64,000 nucleotides of DNA from Lampropedia puyangensis (GCF_004833285.1 NZ_STFG01000001.1:434001-498000), one strand, 5' to 3'. Numbered from the stretch's first letter, positions 40,573-50,033 are shown. Notes: a model not told the origin generated them from the letters alone. Numbers and translations are program-made.

Positions 40573-42123
40573 TCACTGCTCTTGCTGGCGGCGCAGGGCC
40601 GGGAAGAGAATGATGTCGCGAATGCTGGCGCTGTCGGTCAACAGCATCATTAAACGGTCAATGCCGATGCCGCAGCCGCCTGTAGGAGGCATGCCATATT
40701 CCAGCGCGCGCACGTAGTCGTGGTCAAAGAACATGGCCTCATCGTCACCGCTGTCTTTGGCCTGCACCTGCGCATTAAAGCGTGCTGCTTGGTCTTCGGC
40801 GTCGTTGAGCTCAGAGAAACCATTGGCAATTTCGCGTCCGGTGATGTAGAGCTCAAATCGCTCGGTCACTTCTGGGCGCTGGTCGTTGGCGCGAGCAAGC
40901 GGCGAAATCTCTGTGGGGTGTTCCATGATGAACGTGGGCTGCCACAGTTTGGACTCAACAACTTCCTCAAACAGCAACACTTGCAAAGCCGCGAGGCTGC
41001 GTGTGCTCAGATGGTTGTCTTTTTCTGAGAGGCCGGCTTTTTTCAAAGCTGTCAGCAGCCATTCTCTGTCGTCTACCGAAGCACCACCTTCACAGTGCTC
41101 AATGATGGCTTGGCGAATCGTTAAGCGTGCAAACGGCTTGGACAAATCAACAGGCTTGCCTTGGTATTGCACTTGCTGGCTGCCTGCGGTTTTTTCTGCG
41201 GTGTCGCGCAAAAGGGCTTCTACAAAGTCCATCAGGTCTTCGTAGTTCCAGTACGCCGCATAGAACTCCATCATGGTGAATTCAGGGTTGTGGCGAACAG
41301 AAATACCTTCGTTGCGGAAGTTGCGGTTGATCTCAAATACCCGCTCAAAACCACCCACGATCAAGCGCTTGAGGTACAGCTCTGGCGCAATGCGCAAAAA
41401 CATTTCCTGATCAAGGGCGTTGTGGTGCGTGGCAAAGGGTTTGGCATTGGCGCCACCCGGAATAGGGTGGAGCATGGGCGTTTCAACTTCTAGGAAGCTG
41501 TGGGCGGTCATGAATTCGCGCATGCTAGAGATGGCCTGGCTGCGCTTGATAAAACGCTGGCGTGTGCTTTCATCTGCAATCAAATCGACGTAGCGCTGGC
41601 GATACTTCATTTCCTGGTCGGCAATGCCATGGAACTTGTCTGGCAGTGGGCGCAGGCTTTTAGTCAGCAAACGCAATGCAGTGACCTTGAGCGAGAGTTC
41701 GCCGGTTTTTGTTTTGAACAAAGTGCCTTCGGCGGCCAGGATATCGCCCAAGTCCCATTTCTTGAACTGCGCATAAACCTCTTCACCAATGCTGTCGCGC
41801 GCAATGTAGAGCTGGATTTGGCCTGTTGCATCTTGCACGGTGGCAAAGCTGGCCTTGCCCATGACACGCTTGAGCATCATGCGGCCAGCTACGCTGGCGT
41901 GCACGTTTTGCGCTTCGAGTGCTTCGGTCTCCGTGGCGCCATGGCTTTGGTGCAGCGCTTGCGCGCGGTGTTCTGGACGGAAGTCGTTAGGGAACGCAGG
42001 GACGCCTTGCGCCTTGGCGGTTTCGCGTAGCGCATGCAGTTTTTCGCGGCGCTCAGCGATCAGTTTGTTTTCGTCTTGGGGTGGCGCAGCATCCGCTGCA
42101 GGAGTGGTGTTCAGCTCTGACAT
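40573..42123 (-). CDS. lysS: Lysyl-tRNA synthetase, class II
   Basis: A 516-residue class II synthetase. The N-terminal OB-fold anticodon domain (about 65-170) is followed by the catalytic core, with motif 2 [16 protein letters not shown] and motif 3 [15 protein letters not shown]. The frame opens at 42171, but [15 protein letters not shown] at 42123 fits other betaproteobacteria. A long divergent region separates it from livJ. Confidence 0.96.
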   Translation of the reverse strand: MSELNTTPAADAAPPQDENKLIAERREKLHALRETAKAQGVPAFPNDFRPEHRAQALHQSHGATETEALEAQNVHASVAGRMMLKRVMGKASFATVQDATGQIQLYIARDSIGEEVYAQFKKWDLGDILAAEGTLFKTKTGELSLKVTALRLLTKSLRPLPDKFHGIADQEMKYRQRYVDLIADESTRQRFIKRSQAISSMREFMTAHSFLEVETPMLHPIPGGANAKPFATHHNALDQEMFLRIAPELYLKRLIVGGFERVFEINRNFRNEGISVRHNPEFTMMEFYAAYWNYEDLMDFVEALLRDTAEKTAGSQQVQYQGKPVDLSKPFARLTIRQAIIEHCEGGASVDDREWLLTALKKAGLSEKDNHLSTRSLAALQVLLFEEVVESKLWQPTFIMEHPTEISPLARANDQRPEVTERFELYITGREIANGFSELNDAEDQAARFNAQVQAKDSGDDEAMFFDHDYVRALEYGMPPTGGCGIGIDRLMMLLTDSASIRDIILFPALRRQQEQ

Positions 42124-42493
42124 GCCAAAGGCCCGGTAGGCAGTTGCAAAACCGGCCATTTTAAAGCGCAAACGCCCCTTGGGCGTATTTATTGCTTGTG
42201 ACTTACTTTGAGAAGCTGTGCTTAACGCTGATTTAGTAGAGCGTTCGTTGTCGATTTTTAACAGAATAGGTCAGTTTTTTTGATTTTTCTTGGGGAAATA
42301 ACCCATGCAAAAGTGCTGTTGAAGAGGGGATGTCGGCGCATAATCGCCCCCAATTTTGGTGCGCAAACCAAAATGACTTTGAAGAAGCACTGTTGGGCTG
42401 GATACCAACCTAGCAAACAGTGCAACGTCATACCAGTGCAATGCTTTTAAGCCAGCGATGCAATGGGCAAAATCTGAACTCAAAAGGAGCGAA
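42124..42493. promoter_or_regulatory. Divergent lysS-livJ region with two dyads
   Basis: 370 non-coding bases. ATTTTGGT (42353-42360) and ACCAAAAT (42367-42374) are a perfect 8-bp inverted repeat with a six-base centre, a form typical of an operator. A second dyad, GCACTGTT (42387-42394) with AACAGTGC (42416-42423), encloses GTTGG/CCAAC and probably forms a 5' leader stem-loop of livJ. The bound regulator is unknown. Confidence 0.4.
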
Positions 42494-43654
42494 ATGATGG
42501 GCAAACAATTCAAATCTGTGGCCACTAGCGTGGCTGTGGCCTGCGTCTGCGCAATCGGGGGATTGACGGCTGCGCATGCCGATACAGTGGTGCGACTGGG
42601 CTTTGCGGCACCGTTGACTGGGCCGCAATCGCATTACGGTGAGGACATGCGCAATGGCTTAACGTTGGCACTGGAAGAGGCCAATGCACAAGGCATTGAG
42701 CTTGATGGCCAAAAAGCAAAATTTGAGTTGGTCTCCAAGGACGATCAGGCCGATCCACGCACGGCAGTGCAAGTAGCTCAGCAAATCGTGGACGAAGACG
42801 TCCAGGGAGTTCTGGGGCATTTCAATTCTGGCACCACCATTCCAGCCTCGCGTGTATACAACGATGCAGGTTTGCCGCAAATAGCCATGGCCACGTCACC
42901 TGAGTACACCTTGCAAGGCTATGACACAACATTTCGCATGATGACCAGCGATACACAGCAGGGCTCTGCAGTCGGTGTTTATATGGTCAAGGATTTGAAT
43001 GCCAAGAATGTGGCGTTGATTGATGACCGCACCGCCTATGGTCAGGGATTGACTGACCAGGTGGCCAAAGCTGTCGAGCGTTCGGGGGGCAAAGTGGTTT
43101 CGCGTGAATACACCACTGACAAGGCCAATGATTTCACCGCAATTTTGACCAACATCAAATCCAAGAACGCGGATGCCATTTTCTTCGGTGGTCTGGATGC
43201 GCAGTCAGGCCCAATGCGCCGCCAGATGGCGACCTTGGGTATCACTGCACCTTTGGTTTCTGGTGAGATGACTCGCAGTGACACCTTCTTGCGCTTGGCA
43301 GGCGATGCAGCCAATGGCACTTACGCCTCCTTGGCTGGTGTGCCAATTGATTCGATGGCACAAGGGGAGAAATTTGCGGCAGCCTACAAAGCGCGTTTCA
43401 ATAAAGATGCGGGTGTGTACGCTCCCTACGCCTATGACGGTGCATGGAACATGATCACGGCCATGAAAGAGGCAGGTTCTGCCAAGCCTGAAAAGTATTT
43501 GGAAAAATTGGCTGGCTTGCAGCGCAGTGGTGCAACGAGCGAGCACATCGCTTACGACAAAAATGGTGATTTGAACGAAGTCTCCGTGACCATCTACGAG
43601 GTCAAAAATGGCAAGTGGGAGATGGTCAAAACCATGGTCGATTCTGGCAAGTAA
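42494..43654 (+). CDS. livJ: Branched-chain amino-acid ABC binding protein
   Basis: A 386-residue periplasmic binding protein of the LivJ/LivK family. Signal peptide in the first 28 residues (MMGKQFKSVATSVAVACVCA, then IGGLTAAHA). APLTGPQSHYGEDMRNG and GHFNSGTTIPASRVYNDAG are the ligand-pocket motifs. AAGGAG at 42481-42486 precedes the double ATG at 42494. Feeds LivH-M-G-F; ligand likely Leu, Ile or Val. Confidence 0.93.
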   Translation: MMGKQFKSVATSVAVACVCAIGGLTAAHADTVVRLGFAAPLTGPQSHYGEDMRNGLTLALEEANAQGIELDGQKAKFELVSKDDQADPRTAVQVAQQIVDEDVQGVLGHFNSGTTIPASRVYNDAGLPQIAMATSPEYTLQGYDTTFRMMTSDTQQGSAVGVYMVKDLNAKNVALIDDRTAYGQGLTDQVAKAVERSGGKVVSREYTTDKANDFTAILTNIKSKNADAIFFGGLDAQSGPMRRQMATLGITAPLVSGEMTRSDTFLRLAGDAANGTYASLAGVPIDSMAQGEKFAAAYKARFNKDAGVYAPYAYDGAWNMITAMKEAGSAKPEKYLEKLAGLQRSGATSEHIAYDKNGDLNEVSVTIYEVKNGKWEMVKTMVDSGK

Positions 43655-43716
43655 GAACTGCTTGACCGGTTGGTAAGGGGGCGCAAGGGGGCTTGAGGCT
43701 GATCCCTTAGTCCTCT

Positions 43717-43753
43717 GCATGCTCAGGCATGGTAATGCCTGAGCATGCTTTTT
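43717..43753 (+). terminator. Terminator between livJ and livH
   Basis: GCATGCTCAGGCAT (43717-43730) and ATGCCTGAGCATGC (43735-43748) form a perfect 14-bp stem with a four-base loop, then TTTTT. It lies in the 304-base livJ-livH gap. Partial termination here would give an excess of binding protein over permease, as is common for ABC systems; the rest of the gap shows no clear promoter. Confidence 0.92.
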
Positions 43754-43958
43754 CCCTTCAGGCGCTTGGCTCGGCAGTGGTTTGGCTAGGCGTTTGTAGC
43801 CAATGGCAGAGCTTGTATTTTGTATTGCAAGTCCTGTCGTTTTTTGAATGGCCTTTTCTGTGTGGGCGCTGTGCTGCACCAGCATGAATTTCAGGCTGAG
43901 TATGCTTTGTCAGCTCAGCGCTTAGGCGTGGCGATTCGCTCTTTCCATTGGATCCCCC

Positions 43959-44891
43959 ATGGACATATTTATTCAACAAATCATCAATGGCTTGACGGTG
44001 GGCAGCGTGTATGCGCTGGTTGCTTTAGGCTACACCATGGTCTACGGGATCATTGGTCTTATCAACTTTGCCCATGGCGATGTCGTGATGGTTGGGGCCA
44101 TGGTGGCCACCAGCGTCGTGTTGTCGCTGGCGTCAGGCGGTGCCACAGCCAGTTCGGCTGTATGGGCCTTAACAATGGCGCTGCTGACAGCCATTCCTGT
44201 GTGTATGGCTATTGGTTGGACGGCAGAGCGCTTTGCTTACCGGCCACTGCGTAAAGCGCCGCGCTTGGCCGCCCTGATCACGGCCATTGGCGTGTCCATC
44301 ATCATTCAAAACTTGGCCATGATGTTTTGGGGGCGCAATTACCTGAACTTTCCGCACATCATTGAGCCGGCTGTTTTCCATATTGGAGAGGCACGTATCA
44401 GTGCTTTGCAGATCACCATCATTGTGGGTGCGGCATTGATCATGGCTGCGTTGTTGCTGGTGGTGTTGAAAACCCGTTTGGGTACGGCCATGCGCGCCAC
44501 GGCGCAAAACCGTGAAGTGGCTGGACTGATGGGGGTGAACATCAATACCGTTATTTCAGCCGCTTTTTTGATTGGCTCTGCATTGGCAGCGGTTGCTGGC
44601 GTCATGATCACCACGTATTACGGCGTGGCCCAGTACACCATGGGCTTCATGTTGGGTCTCAAAGCTTTCACCGCGGCTGTGCTGGGGGGGATTGGTAATT
44701 TGGCAGGCGCCATGTTGGGAGGCCTGCTATTGGGGTTGATTGAAGCGTTGGGAGCAGGCTACATCGGCGACCTGACTGGCGGTGTATTTGGTAGCCACTA
44801 CCAAGATGTGTTCAGCTTCATTGTGCTGATTGTGGTGTTGATTTTCCGTCCATCTGGTTTGTTGGGTGAACGGGCGGGAGACCGTGCATGA
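43959..44891 (+). CDS. livH: Branched-chain amino-acid ABC permease LivH
   Basis: A 310-residue permease with about eight helices. Conserved segments: NGLTVGSVYALVALGYTMVYGIIGLINFAHGD, the EVAGLMGVNI EAA-like loop and the AAVLGGIGNLAGAMLGG glycine-rich region. Starts at ATG 43959 without an obvious ribosome site; overlaps livM by four bases. Confidence 0.93.
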   Translation: MDIFIQQIINGLTVGSVYALVALGYTMVYGIIGLINFAHGDVVMVGAMVATSVVLSLASGGATASSAVWALTMALLTAIPVCMAIGWTAERFAYRPLRKAPRLAALITAIGVSIIIQNLAMMFWGRNYLNFPHIIEPAVFHIGEARISALQITIIVGAALIMAALLLVVLKTRLGTAMRATAQNREVAGLMGVNINTVISAAFLIGSALAAVAGVMITTYYGVAQYTMGFMLGLKAFTAAVLGGIGNLAGAMLGGLLLGLIEALGAGYIGDLTGGVFGSHYQDVFSFIVLIVVLIFRPSGLLGERAGDRA

Positions 44892-45985
44892 CGACTCAAA
44901 CAGTTTCTTCGCTTGAGCGCAAGCCAATTCCACTCAAGGTGTGGTTGGGCGCGCTGCTAATTGGTGCGGCTTTGCTGGTATTGCCTTTTGTGATCGGCGG
45001 CATGGCTGGCCAAGGTTGGGTGCGCATTCTGAACTTTGCCTTGCTCTACGTCATGCTGGCACTGGGGCTCAATATCGTGGTGGGTTTTGCGGGGTTGCTT
45101 GATTTGGGCTACATCGCCTTCTATGCCGTTGGTGCGTACGTCTGGGCCATGCTTGCTTCGCCCCATTTCGATTTGCATTTGCCGTTCTGGATTGTGTTGC
45201 CGCTAGGCATTGGTTTGGCTGCATTGGCGGGCATCATGTTGGGCTTTCCGGTTTTGCGACTGCGAGGGGACTATCTGGCTATTGTGACGTTGGGGTTTGG
45301 CGAAATCATCCGCATCTTCATGAACAACCTGGATGCGCCAGTCAACATCACCAACGGCCCGCAAGGTATCAACCGCATTGATACCTTCAAAGTGGGCGAG
45401 TTTGCTTTTGGTCGTGCAGAAACCATTTTGGGGTTTCGCATCACCGGACCTGAAAAATACTATTACTTGCTGATGGGCTTGGTGTTGTTGATTATTTTCA
45501 TCTGCGTGCGTTTGCAGAACTCGCGCATTGGCCGCGCTTGGGAGGCGGTACGTGAAGATGAGATTGCCGCCAAAGCCATGGGCATCAACACCCGCAATAT
45601 GAAGCTCTTGGCTTTCGCCATGGGGGCTACATTTGGCGGCGTGGCTGGTAGCTTGTTTGCCTCCATGCAAGGGTTTGTAAGTCCAGAGAGCTTTGGCTTG
45701 ACGGAATCAATTGCCATTTTGTGCATGGTGGTATTAGGTGGCATGGGGCATGTGCCGGGTGTGATCGTAGGGGCGTTGCTGCTGTCGTTCTTTCCAGAGT
45801 TCTTGCGTGCCGTGGTCATTCCATTGCAGCAAAGCGTATTTGGCGAAGTGGTGATTGACCCGGATGCCATTCGTATGTTGTTGTTCGGTTTTGCATTGGT
45901 GCTGGTGATGATTTTCCGCCCTGAGGGCCTATGGCCATCAGCAGTGCGCAAGCGCCAATTGCACGCAAACAAGGAGGCGTCATGA
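44888..45985 (+). CDS. livM: Branched-chain amino-acid ABC permease LivM
   Basis: A 365-residue permease with about ten helices. GLNIVVGFAGLLDLGYIAFYAVGAY and AKAMGINTRNMKLLAFAMGA (the ATPase-contact loop) are family motifs. It forms the membrane pore with LivH. The livG start overlaps the livM stop. Confidence 0.93.
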   Translation: MTTQTVSSLERKPIPLKVWLGALLIGAALLVLPFVIGGMAGQGWVRILNFALLYVMLALGLNIVVGFAGLLDLGYIAFYAVGAYVWAMLASPHFDLHLPFWIVLPLGIGLAALAGIMLGFPVLRLRGDYLAIVTLGFGEIIRIFMNNLDAPVNITNGPQGINRIDTFKVGEFAFGRAETILGFRITGPEKYYYLLMGLVLLIIFICVRLQNSRIGRAWEAVREDEIAAKAMGINTRNMKLLAFAMGATFGGVAGSLFASMQGFVSPESFGLTESIAILCMVVLGGMGHVPGVIVGALLLSFFPEFLRAVVIPLQQSVFGEVVIDPDAIRMLLFGFALVLVMIFRPEGLWPSAVRKRQLHANKEAS

Positions 45986-46827
45986 GCGCTGTGGAATCAA
46001 CTCCATCCCATTCCGGGCAAGCGCTACTGGTTGCGCAGGGTTTGTCTAAACGCTTTGGTGGCTTGCAGGCGCTGCAGGACGTCAGTTTCACGATTGAAAA
46101 AGGTGAGATTTTTGGGTTGATTGGCCCCAATGGCGCAGGCAAAACCACCTTGTTCAACGTGATGACGGCTTTGTATGTGCCCGAGTCTGGCCAATGCATG
46201 TTTGACGGAAAAGACTTGACGCGGCTCAAGCCGCACGAGATTGCGCAGCAAGGCTTGGCCCGCACCTTTCAGAACATTCGACTCTTTGCGAGCCTGAGTG
46301 CACTGGAAAACGTGATGATTGGTCAGCACCTGCGCACGCATGCGGGCTTGATTGGGGCGATTGTTCGTGGGAAAAAAACGCGGGCCGAAGAAGCACGAAT
46401 CACCCAACGCGCCCTGGAGCTATTGGACTATGTTGGCATAGCCCATCGTGCCAATGAGATTGCCTCCTCTTTGCCGTATGGCGATCAACGTCGTTTGGAA
46501 ATTGCGCGGGCGTTGGCAACAGAGCCAACCTTGTTGGCCCTAGATGAACCGGCCGCCGGCATGAATCCTTCAGAAACCGTGGTGCTTCGTGCTTTGATTG
46601 AGAAGATACGTGGTGATGGCATCACCGTTTTGTTGATCGAGCACGATATGAAGTTGGTGATGAATATGTGCGATCACGTGCTGGTATTGGAATACGGCAA
46701 AGTACTGGCCTTTGGTCGGCCCCATGAGGTACAGCGCAATCCCCGGGTGATTGAAGCGTATTTAGGGCAGGGCGCAGCTAAAGAACTGGGCTTGCTGTCT
46801 GAAGAAGGAGACGTCCATCATGTCTGA
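45982..46827 (+). CDS. livG: Branched-chain amino-acid ABC ATPase LivG
   Basis: A 281-residue ATPase with Walker A GPNGAGKTTLF, signature LPYGDQRRLEIARAL and Walker B LLALDEPAAGMN; the final His is in IEHDMKL. The start is ATG 45982 (ATGA overlap with livM), not the longer frame at 45931. It overlaps livF by eight bases. Confidence 0.94.
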   Translation: MSAVESTPSHSGQALLVAQGLSKRFGGLQALQDVSFTIEKGEIFGLIGPNGAGKTTLFNVMTALYVPESGQCMFDGKDLTRLKPHEIAQQGLARTFQNIRLFASLSALENVMIGQHLRTHAGLIGAIVRGKKTRAEEARITQRALELLDYVGIAHRANEIASSLPYGDQRRLEIARALATEPTLLALDEPAAGMNPSETVVLRALIEKIRGDGITVLLIEHDMKLVMNMCDHVLVLEYGKVLAFGRPHEVQRNPRVIEAYLGQGAAKELGLLSEEGDVHHV

Positions 46828-47584
46828 AGTCGCTCAGGAAAACGCGGTGCAGCCCGGCCACCAGAAAACCATTGCGCCGATGCTCAAGCTGCAGAAGGTG
46901 GATGTGGCCTATGGCGGTATTCGCGCCGTCAGGCACCTTGATTTGGAGGTGTTCCCGGGGGAGTTGGTGTCTTTGATTGGGGCCAATGGTGCTGGTAAAA
47001 GCACCACACTGCGTGCGATTTGCGGTTTGGTGCCGCTAGCTGGCGGCTCTATTGAATACCAAGGCGTAAGTTTGGCGGGCAAACCCAGTTATACCTTGGT
47101 GCGCCAAGGCCTGGTGATGGTGCCAGAGGGGCGAGGTATTTTTCCGCAATTGACGATCGAAGAAAACTTGCTCATGGGGGCTTACAGCCGCAGCGACGCC
47201 GCTGCTGTAGCCAAGGAAACGCAAGCCGTATATGCCATGTTCCCGCGACTGGCTGAGCGCAGGCGCCAAACGGCAGGCACCTTGTCTGGTGGTGAGCAGC
47301 AAATGCTGGCCATGGGGAGGGCCATCTTGTCTAAACCCGAACTGCTGCTGCTCGATGAGCCCACCATGGGTTTAGCACCGATTATGGTGGAGAAGATTTT
47401 TGAGGTCATTCGCGGCATTGCCGCGCAAGGTGTGACGATTCTCCTGATTGAACAAAATGCCAAGCTGGCGTTGGAGTTGAGCCAGCGCGGCTATGTCATG
47501 GAATCTGGAGAAGTCATCTTGCAAGGCCCTTCGATCCAATTGCTGCACGACCCGAAAGTGCGCGCCGCTTACTTGGGTGAGTAA
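46820..47584 (+). CDS. livF: Branched-chain amino-acid ABC ATPase LivF
   Basis: A 254-residue ATPase with Walker A GANGAGKSTTL, signature LSGGEQQMLAMGRAI and Walker B LLLDEPTMGLAP. GAVSLIG-type LivF start is seen as VVFPGELVSLIG. Last gene of the livHMGF set. Convergent with the protease gene 78 bases away. Confidence 0.94.
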   Translation: MSEVAQENAVQPGHQKTIAPMLKLQKVDVAYGGIRAVRHLDLEVFPGELVSLIGANGAGKSTTLRAICGLVPLAGGSIEYQGVSLAGKPSYTLVRQGLVMVPEGRGIFPQLTIEENLLMGAYSRSDAAAVAKETQAVYAMFPRLAERRRQTAGTLSGGEQQMLAMGRAILSKPELLLLDEPTMGLAPIMVEKIFEVIRGIAAQGVTILLIEQNAKLALELSQRGYVMESGEVILQGPSIQLLHDPKVRAAYLGE

Positions 47585-47604
47585 GTGGCAAGAAACGCCC
47601 GTAG

Positions 47605-47638
47605 CGTCTTGAATGGCTAGGAGGCCAGATTCAAGACG
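47605..47638. repeat. Hairpin between livF and the protease gene
   Basis: CGTCTTGAAT (47605-47614) is an exact inverted copy of 47629-47638, with an inner GGC/GCC pair that extends it. No T run follows on either strand, so it is a weak terminator candidate for the convergent pair, or a protein-binding site. Confidence 0.5.
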
Positions 47639-47661
47639 TACGAGCTATCTCAAGCGGGAGG

Positions 47662-49197
47662 TTAGAAAGGGACTTTGGAGGAGGCCAGGAAGTTTTTAGC
47701 TCCAGCCTCAAAAGCCATATCGAGGCGGCCATAAAAGTCTGGGCTGCCCTTGGCGCTGCATTCGGAGGAGCCTCCATGCAGTGCCCCGATGACATACCCA
47801 TTGGCGGTGAATAAGGCTGAGCCGCTGCTCCCCCCTTCTGTGATCCCTTCGGCCCATTGCACCCAGTAAAAACGACCATTCGGGTTGCTGCTGCATGTAT
47901 CGCCATTGCAGTTGGCATAGGCTACGGTTTGACCGCCGGCGATTTTTGCCAGTGAACCTGCTGGGTGATGGATGCCGTAAATGTTTTGCTCGGTGTTGTT
48001 CTGGTTGGCATCCCATCCGGCCAGGAAAGTGCCTGCAGGGGCTGCATCGTTGAGAACCAGTAGCGTGATGTCGTTGCCTTGCTCCGAATTGTTGGAGAAC
48101 AACAAGCGCGCGCCACCAGCGCGGGTGGTGCGCTTAGCGTCCAGATAATTGCCATTGCAGCTTGAGGTACGGAAGAACCAGTCTGTTTGAAGGCTACTGG
48201 CTTCAGTTTGGCTGCTGATACAGTGGTTCGCGGTCAGGAAGTAGGGGGTGTTGGAGTTGATTGCGTCGTTGAGTAAAGACCCTGTGCACCAGTAACCTTT
48301 GCCATCGGCTTGGGTGAACAACATACGCGCTACGGCATCGCGCTGCTGGCTGCCATTGTTGTAGCAAGTGACATCCAGGTTGCAAGAGCCGGCCGAGGGG
48401 ACTTGTTCGGCTTTGGTGATCGCCGGATTGAAGTTCAGGTCTTGTAATGGATTGGATGACGATGCACTATCGGCAGATTCGACTGCATAGGTGTATTCGC
48501 TTGCATCACGGAACATATTTGAAATAGTTGGCAAAGCCACCTTCACCGCTTCGCTCGGTACGCCAGCAGGCAGGTTGATTTGCAATACCACGGTATCGCC
48601 GCCCAAGTCTGCACTCCACCAGGTGCGGCCTGCAATGCTGGTGTCGCCCGCATCGGTATTGTTCTTGATGGTCTGGTTAATGGCTGCGCCTGTGGTTTCA
48701 TAACCAACAGCCTCGACTTGCCCATTGGCTTCTTTGAACACACGCACGGTGGCGCTGTCAGGCAGCGCGTCAACGACCAAGCCTAAGCGCAGGCCGAAAG
48801 CGTCCGTTGCGTGTACCCGCAAGGCGGCAGTGTTTTGGCCTTGGGCGTCAGTTTGCCATGACAGCAGTTGGGCCAGCTGCGTAGCTGTTTTTGCTTGAGG
48901 GACTGCCTGAGCCTCAGCAACCTGCACGGCACCACCAACGGCTGCGGACTTCAAGACCAAGTCTTGTGTGTCTAAGGCCGGTAGCGAGATGGTGACGGCG
49001 TTCGCAGCGTTGAATGCGGACAGACTTTTCAGGTCTGTGGCTGTGGCGGCCTTATTGGTGTTGTAGCGGCCCTCTACTTTTTTCACATTCAGAACATAGG
49101 GCGCTTCATTTTCAGGAGGGTTGTCGCTGCCGCCTCCGCAGGCGCTCAACATGGTTGCTGCGGCGATGGCGGTAAAACAGAATCGGTATGCCTGCAT
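47662..49197 (-). CDS. Trypsin-like serine protease lipoprotein
   Basis: A 511-residue secreted protease related to lysyl endopeptidase. It has a signal peptide with lipobox LSAC (Cys20), followed by a Gly/Ser linker, which suggests an outer-membrane lipoprotein. The catalytic domain is in the second half: His325 (FLTANHC), Asp376 (NDITLL) and Ser458 (GGSSGSAL). Cysteines at 272, 278, 304, 326, 347, 430, 435 and 480 could form disulfides. Residues 30-260 are a pre-domain of unclear fold. Substrate unknown. Confidence 0.85.
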   Translation of the reverse strand: MQAYRFCFTAIAAATMLSACGGGSDNPPENEAPYVLNVKKVEGRYNTNKAATATDLKSLSAFNAANAVTISLPALDTQDLVLKSAAVGGAVQVAEAQAVPQAKTATQLAQLLSWQTDAQGQNTAALRVHATDAFGLRLGLVVDALPDSATVRVFKEANGQVEAVGYETTGAAINQTIKNNTDAGDTSIAGRTWWSADLGGDTVVLQINLPAGVPSEAVKVALPTISNMFRDASEYTYAVESADSASSSNPLQDLNFNPAITKAEQVPSAGSCNLDVTCYNNGSQQRDAVARMLFTQADGKGYWCTGSLLNDAINSNTPYFLTANHCISSQTEASSLQTDWFFRTSSCNGNYLDAKRTTRAGGARLLFSNNSEQGNDITLLVLNDAAPAGTFLAGWDANQNNTEQNIYGIHHPAGSLAKIAGGQTVAYANCNGDTCSSNPNGRFYWVQWAEGITEGGSSGSALFTANGYVIGALHGGSSECSAKGSPDFYGRLDMAFEAGAKNFLASSKVPF

Positions 49198-49573
49198 AAA
49201 GAAAGCCCTCTCTTGGATGGATGATGTAGGTCAAGGAATGGTGGATTGCGTACAGACTCGGATAGCGCTGCATGCGCATCGTTGTGTGCAACAAGGCGTC
49301 GCATGCGAGCATTTTGTTTGCGCCCTGCGATTATCTATGCACAGGCATGTTGATGGGAGAGGCCATTGTTAAGATACGTGTGTCCCTGCGATTTTTTTAC
49401 TGAATTTGACAATGTCAATATTAAGCAGCGGCTGTGCTAGATAGCGTAATTTCATTTTTTCTCCCCGTTAATCACGTTAGAATTCGCGACTCGCAAGATT
49501 GCTTGAAAGAAAAATAGAAAATTAACGCATTCGCGTTGAGAGCCTAATTTTTACTATACAATCATGCGCTTGT
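49198..49573. other. Upstream region of protease gene and tRNA-Asn array
   Basis: 376 bases between the divergent protease and tRNA genes. The only clear symmetry is TTGACA (49406-49411), one base, TGTCAA (49413-49418). A weak tRNA promoter may be TTGAGA (49536-49541) with TACAAT (49557-49562), spacing 15. No gene is supported here. Confidence 0.35.
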
Positions 49574-49649
49574 TCCCTGATAGCTCAGTTGGTAGAGCGA
49601 CGGACTGTTAATCCGCAGGTCCCTGGTTCGAGCCCAGGTCGGGGAGCCA
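49574..49649 (+). tRNA. tRNA-Asn(GTT), copy 1
   Basis: 76 bases including CCA. Acceptor TCCCTGA pairs with TCGGGGA; D-arm AGCTCAGTTGGTAGAGC; anticodon loop CTGTTAA gives GTT; T-arm GGTTCGAGCC. First of three identical copies in a 119-base repeat. Confidence 0.97.
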
Positions 49650-49692
49650 TTCATTTGATGAATGAGCTTTTAAAAGCTTGTTATACCAATAT

Positions 49693-49768
49693 TCCCTGAT
49701 AGCTCAGTTGGTAGAGCGACGGACTGTTAATCCGCAGGTCCCTGGTTCGAGCCCAGGTCGGGGAGCCA
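49693..49768 (+). tRNA. tRNA-Asn(GTT), copy 2
   Basis: Identical to copy 1, 119 bases downstream, with the same spacer on both sides. Presumably one transcript covers all three and is cut by RNase P and 3' nucleases. Confidence 0.97.
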
Positions 49769-49811
49769 TTCATTTGATGAATGAGCTTTTAAAAGCTTGT
49801 TATACCAATAT

Positions 49812-49887
49812 TCCCTGATAGCTCAGTTGGTAGAGCGACGGACTGTTAATCCGCAGGTCCCTGGTTCGAGCCCAGGTCGGGGAGCCA
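49812..49887 (+). tRNA. tRNA-Asn(GTT), copy 3
   Basis: Third identical copy; directly followed by the terminator at 49890 rather than by the spacer. Confidence 0.97.
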
Positions 49888-49889
49888 AT

Positions 49890-49927
49890 AAAACGCCTTT
49901 GCAAGCAATTGCAAAGGCGTTTTTTAT
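49890..49927 (+). terminator. Terminator of the tRNA-Asn array
   Basis: AAAACGCCTTTGCAA (49890-49904) and TTGCAAAGGCGTTTT (49909-49923) form a 15-bp stem with a GCAA tetraloop, followed by a T-rich tail. It begins three bases after the third tRNA. Confidence 0.95.
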
Positions 49928-50033
49928 TGTCTTTACCCTGAGGCAGGGTGGCGAGAAGGATTATTTCCAGAGCAGTTGGGCATTTAACGCCTGCAAGGTC
50001 AAAGCTGGCTGCGCTGTGGTTGCAGTGATGCAG

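Larger units (their letters stand above)
49574..49811 (+). repeat. Tandem 119-bp units carrying tRNA-Asn
   Basis: The unit is the 76-base tRNA plus a 43-base spacer, repeated exactly (starts at 49574, 49693 and 49812; the third copy lacks the spacer). The spacer holds the short dyads ATTCAT/ATGAAT and AGCTTTTAAAAGCT. Exact identity of spacers suggests recent duplication or gene conversion. Confidence 0.95.

Noticed and set aside
49574-49811. CRISPR array
   Set aside because: The repeats are tRNA-Asn genes with identical spacers; CRISPR spacers would differ.
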